NCBI GenBank assembly: GCA_027475525.1
Contig: JAMWFC010000088.1
Span: forward strand, 12,757-76,756
Reading direction: 5' to 3'
Source of the DNA: Macrolepiota albuminosa
Lineage: Eukaryota > Basidiomycota > Agaricomycetes > Agaricales > Agaricaceae
Length of the DNA stretch: 64,000 nt
In this document: positions 62,253-64,000 of the stretch, piece after piece
How positions within the stretch are numbered: the first letter of the stretch is position 1
Layout: every line of letters starts with the position of its first letter
The notes under the pieces: model-generated
Databases searched by the model: none
Told to the model about the DNA's origin: nothing
Seen by the model: the letters and a program-made list of their open reading frames with translations, nothing else
Program-made: the position numbers and the translations under genes

Positions 62253-64000
62253 ATGTCTTCCACTTCCCCTCCCCTACCCAGCGATTCCTCCAACCCCTCC
62301 GTACCTGAGCGCGTCATTCGCCACAGGTGGGACGGACTGAAATACAGTCGAGCAGATGGTAACTTTACTCAGTGGACAGAGAAGCTGAAAGACGCCCTGA
62401 TCCTCAATGGCATCTACTCATACGTTTTTGCCCCTATCCTCCCGCGTCCTGATGGCAACGCTGAGCCCCGCGCCGATGCCAATTGGGCCATGAACGACCG
62501 TCTCGCGATCAGGTTCATGCGTTCAGCCTTGGACGACATAGAGCACCATGACCTAGCCACGGACAAGGGCGCGCACCATTGCTTCGAGGACCTGAAGGCC
62601 CGCGCACAGCGGGAAGGCCCGATTAAGCAGATAGCTCTTCTTCAAGAAGCACTGTCCACCTATTGTTCCCAGTCTGAAGCCCTCCCAACCACTGCCAGTC
62701 GAATTGCCGACATCGTAAAGCGAGCCTTCGACATTGGAGACATTGATGCCGATCTCTTCACGTGTATCGCCCTCCTAAACAGCCTCAATGACCCCACGTT
62801 CGAGGCCCTCCAGAACTCTGTCTCTACGCTGCTTAGCAAGAGCACGAAGGATTTGCCCTGCAAACCAACGGACATCTGTTTGCTGATGGAAAACGCGCAG
62901 AACATCCTAAACTCTAAGGCCAACTCTGCTCATGCCACGGCCCTCAACGCAAAAGGAGGAGTCAAGTCTCGTAGTACTGACCTGCCCGGCCACAACCACG
63001 GCCCTGGTGCGGTCTGCTGTGAAAACTGCACTTCGCGTGGACGACCGTGTCGGGGACATACAAAGCAGTTTTGTGTCCAGAAAGGAGGAGGAATGGCGGG
63101 AAGATCCATTGCTGATGCCCAGGCAGCCCAGAAAGCGTCAAAAGCCAAGAGTGGCAGTTCTCCGGAGGTCAGCTCCACTACAAAGTCCTTTGTCGCTGTT
63201 ACAGGGATCGACAGAAAACTATGGTACGTCGATCCGTCAAACCTCGGCCAACTGCCCCCTCCGCCCGACACTGCAGCCGTCGCCAGCATAAGTTCCCCAC
63301 AAATAGCGATGCTACCGGCCGAGCAAACAACTGAGCTCTGGGAACATACAGGCTTCATGGCAATTGATGAAGCCAGGGCATCTGTAGACTGGAATCAAAA
63401 GTCGTCACCGATCGAGGAACGAATTCTTGCTTCCGAAGTATCACCCATGCCGCAACCAAAACGAGCGCCACTCTCTTCTCCAGGAAACCCTTTTCTCATC
63501 GATTCGGGGGCCACTGTCCATATATCCCCCTATCGCGACGACTTCCTGACACTGCAGCCCATTCAACCTCGAATCGTGAAAGGACTCGGAGGTTCCTCTG
63601 TTGCCGCAATTGGGATAGGCAATATTCGCCTCCACATCGCGAAAGGAACCAACGTTGTCCTTGAAGACGCGCTGTATATTCCGAACGCAACTGTTAGACT
63701 CATATCCGTCAGTTCTCTCGCCAGCTCCGGGCTCGACTCCCTATTCGATGACAAATCCGTAAAGATCATTCAGAGATCTACACGTGCCATCATAGCCCAA
63801 GGACCCCTCACTCAAGGCCAACGTCTCTACTCCCTTACTCTCAACTCCGCCCTCACCGAACATCGCTCATATACTGCCCGACAAACCGCGGATCTGGAAA
63901 CATGGCATCGCTGTCTCGGGCATGCTAATTACCAGACCATCATCGACATGGCGAGATCTGGCCTCATACCAGGTATGCCCTCTGTCCCACCCTCTAAGAT
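62253..64000 (+). CDS. Copia Gag-Pol polyprotein (5' part, open at the window end)
   Basis: One uninterrupted frame from ATG 62253 (MSSTSPPLPSDSSNPSV) runs past the end of the window, at least 582 codons. The gag domain begins GLKYSRADGNFTQWTEKLKD, and a zinc-knuckle-like cluster CENC...GHTKQFC lies near 63,040 (about residue 265) with an unusually long CX8H spacing. The aspartic protease active site FLIDSGATVHISP is near 63,500, and LYIPNATVRLISVSSLASSG follows. The pre-integrase zinc domain starts at about 63,895 with TWHRCLGHANYQTIIDMARS. The order protease then integrase, ahead of reverse transcriptase, is that of Ty1/copia. No stops are present, so this is the best-preserved element here and may still be active. 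Confidence 0.92.
   Translation, partial: MSSTSPPLPSDSSNPSVPERVIRHRWDGLKYSRADGNFTQWTEKLKDALILNGIYSYVFAPILPRPDGNAEPRADANWAMNDRLAIRFMRSALDDIEHHDLATDKGAHHCFEDLKARAQREGPIKQIALLQEALSTYCSQSEALPTTASRIADIVKRAFDIGDIDADLFTCIALLNSLNDPTFEALQNSVSTLLSKSTKDLPCKPTDICLLMENAQNILNSKANSAHATALNAKGGVKSRSTDLPGHNHGPGAVCCENCTSRGRPCRGHTKQFCVQKGGGMAGRSIADAQAAQKASKAKSGSSPEVSSTTKSFVAVTGIDRKLWYVDPSNLGQLPPPPDTAAVASISSPQIAMLPAEQTTELWEHTGFMAIDEARASVDWNQKSSPIEERILASEVSPMPQPKRAPLSSPGNPFLIDSGATVHISPYRDDFLTLQPIQPRIVKGLGGSSVAAIGIGNIRLHIAKGTNVVLEDALYIPNATVRLISVSSLASSGLDSLFDDKSVKIIQRSTRAIIAQGPLTQGQRLYSLTLNSALTEHRSYTARQTADLETWHRCLGHANYQTIIDMARSGLIPGMPSVPPSK

Noticed and set aside
1..64000. CRISPR arrays, bacterial operons, rRNA genes
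   Set aside because: No regularly spaced short repeats with unique spacers and no rRNA sequence; introns and element types are eukaryotic.

Overview
The window is a transposon-dense stretch of a basidiomycete genome, most likely an Agaricomycete. Evidence: a KDZ-family transposase with a CxC2-type cysteine cluster, Ty3/gypsy and Ty1/copia elements of basidiomycete type, a Helitron relic, a CFEM-domain GPI-anchored protein gene, paired BTB/POZ genes, and 47-65 bp GT-AG introns. No species can be named from the sequence.

Layout. 1-1200: repeat-rich, no gene. About 1.2-10.8 kb: a KDZ element with a transposase gene (1467-5636), a second spliced gene with PPLF repeats (6554-8064), then about 2.5 kb of unusual non-coding DNA (tRNA-like modules in both orientations, a 177-bp imperfect palindrome, a CGGAT-rich array, many copies of TCCGCTG/CAGCGGA). 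11.1-14.55 kb: a minus-strand copia LTR and degenerate gypsy pieces, one carrying a solo LTR with a clear target-site duplication. 14,554-28,062: a 13.5-kb Ty3/gypsy element with two 1,045-bp LTRs, inserted in the protease gene of the older gypsy element whose other half continues at 28,063-30,334. Its gag and pol lie on the minus strand. Between pol and the 3' LTR it carries three plus-strand genes with introns and TATA boxes, which is the most interesting system here. 30.3-32.2 kb: copia and LTR debris. 33.2-38.3 kb: a host-gene island (CFEM, two BTB/POZ paralogues). 38.3-41.6 kb: AT-rich repeats. 41.6-44.65 kb: a decayed Helitron. 44.7-54.4 kb: a decayed gypsy element between two copies of an unrecognised ORF. 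54.5-54.9 kb: tyrosine-recombinase relic. 55.3-58.5 kb: small genes and exons built from a 24-residue beta-type repeat. 58.5-61.7 kb: mostly non-coding. 61,756 to the end: a copia element with its LTR, an internal tRNA-iMet-type primer binding site and an open Gag-Pol frame running off the window.

A warning on quality: the window holds 17 direct tandem duplications with a spacing of exactly 77 bp, plus one of 76 and one of 177. They shift reading frames and are mostly confined to high-copy elements. They look like un-merged contig overlaps of an assembly graph with k = 77, so several apparent frameshifts, especially in the KDZ transposase and the large gypsy element, may not exist in the organism.
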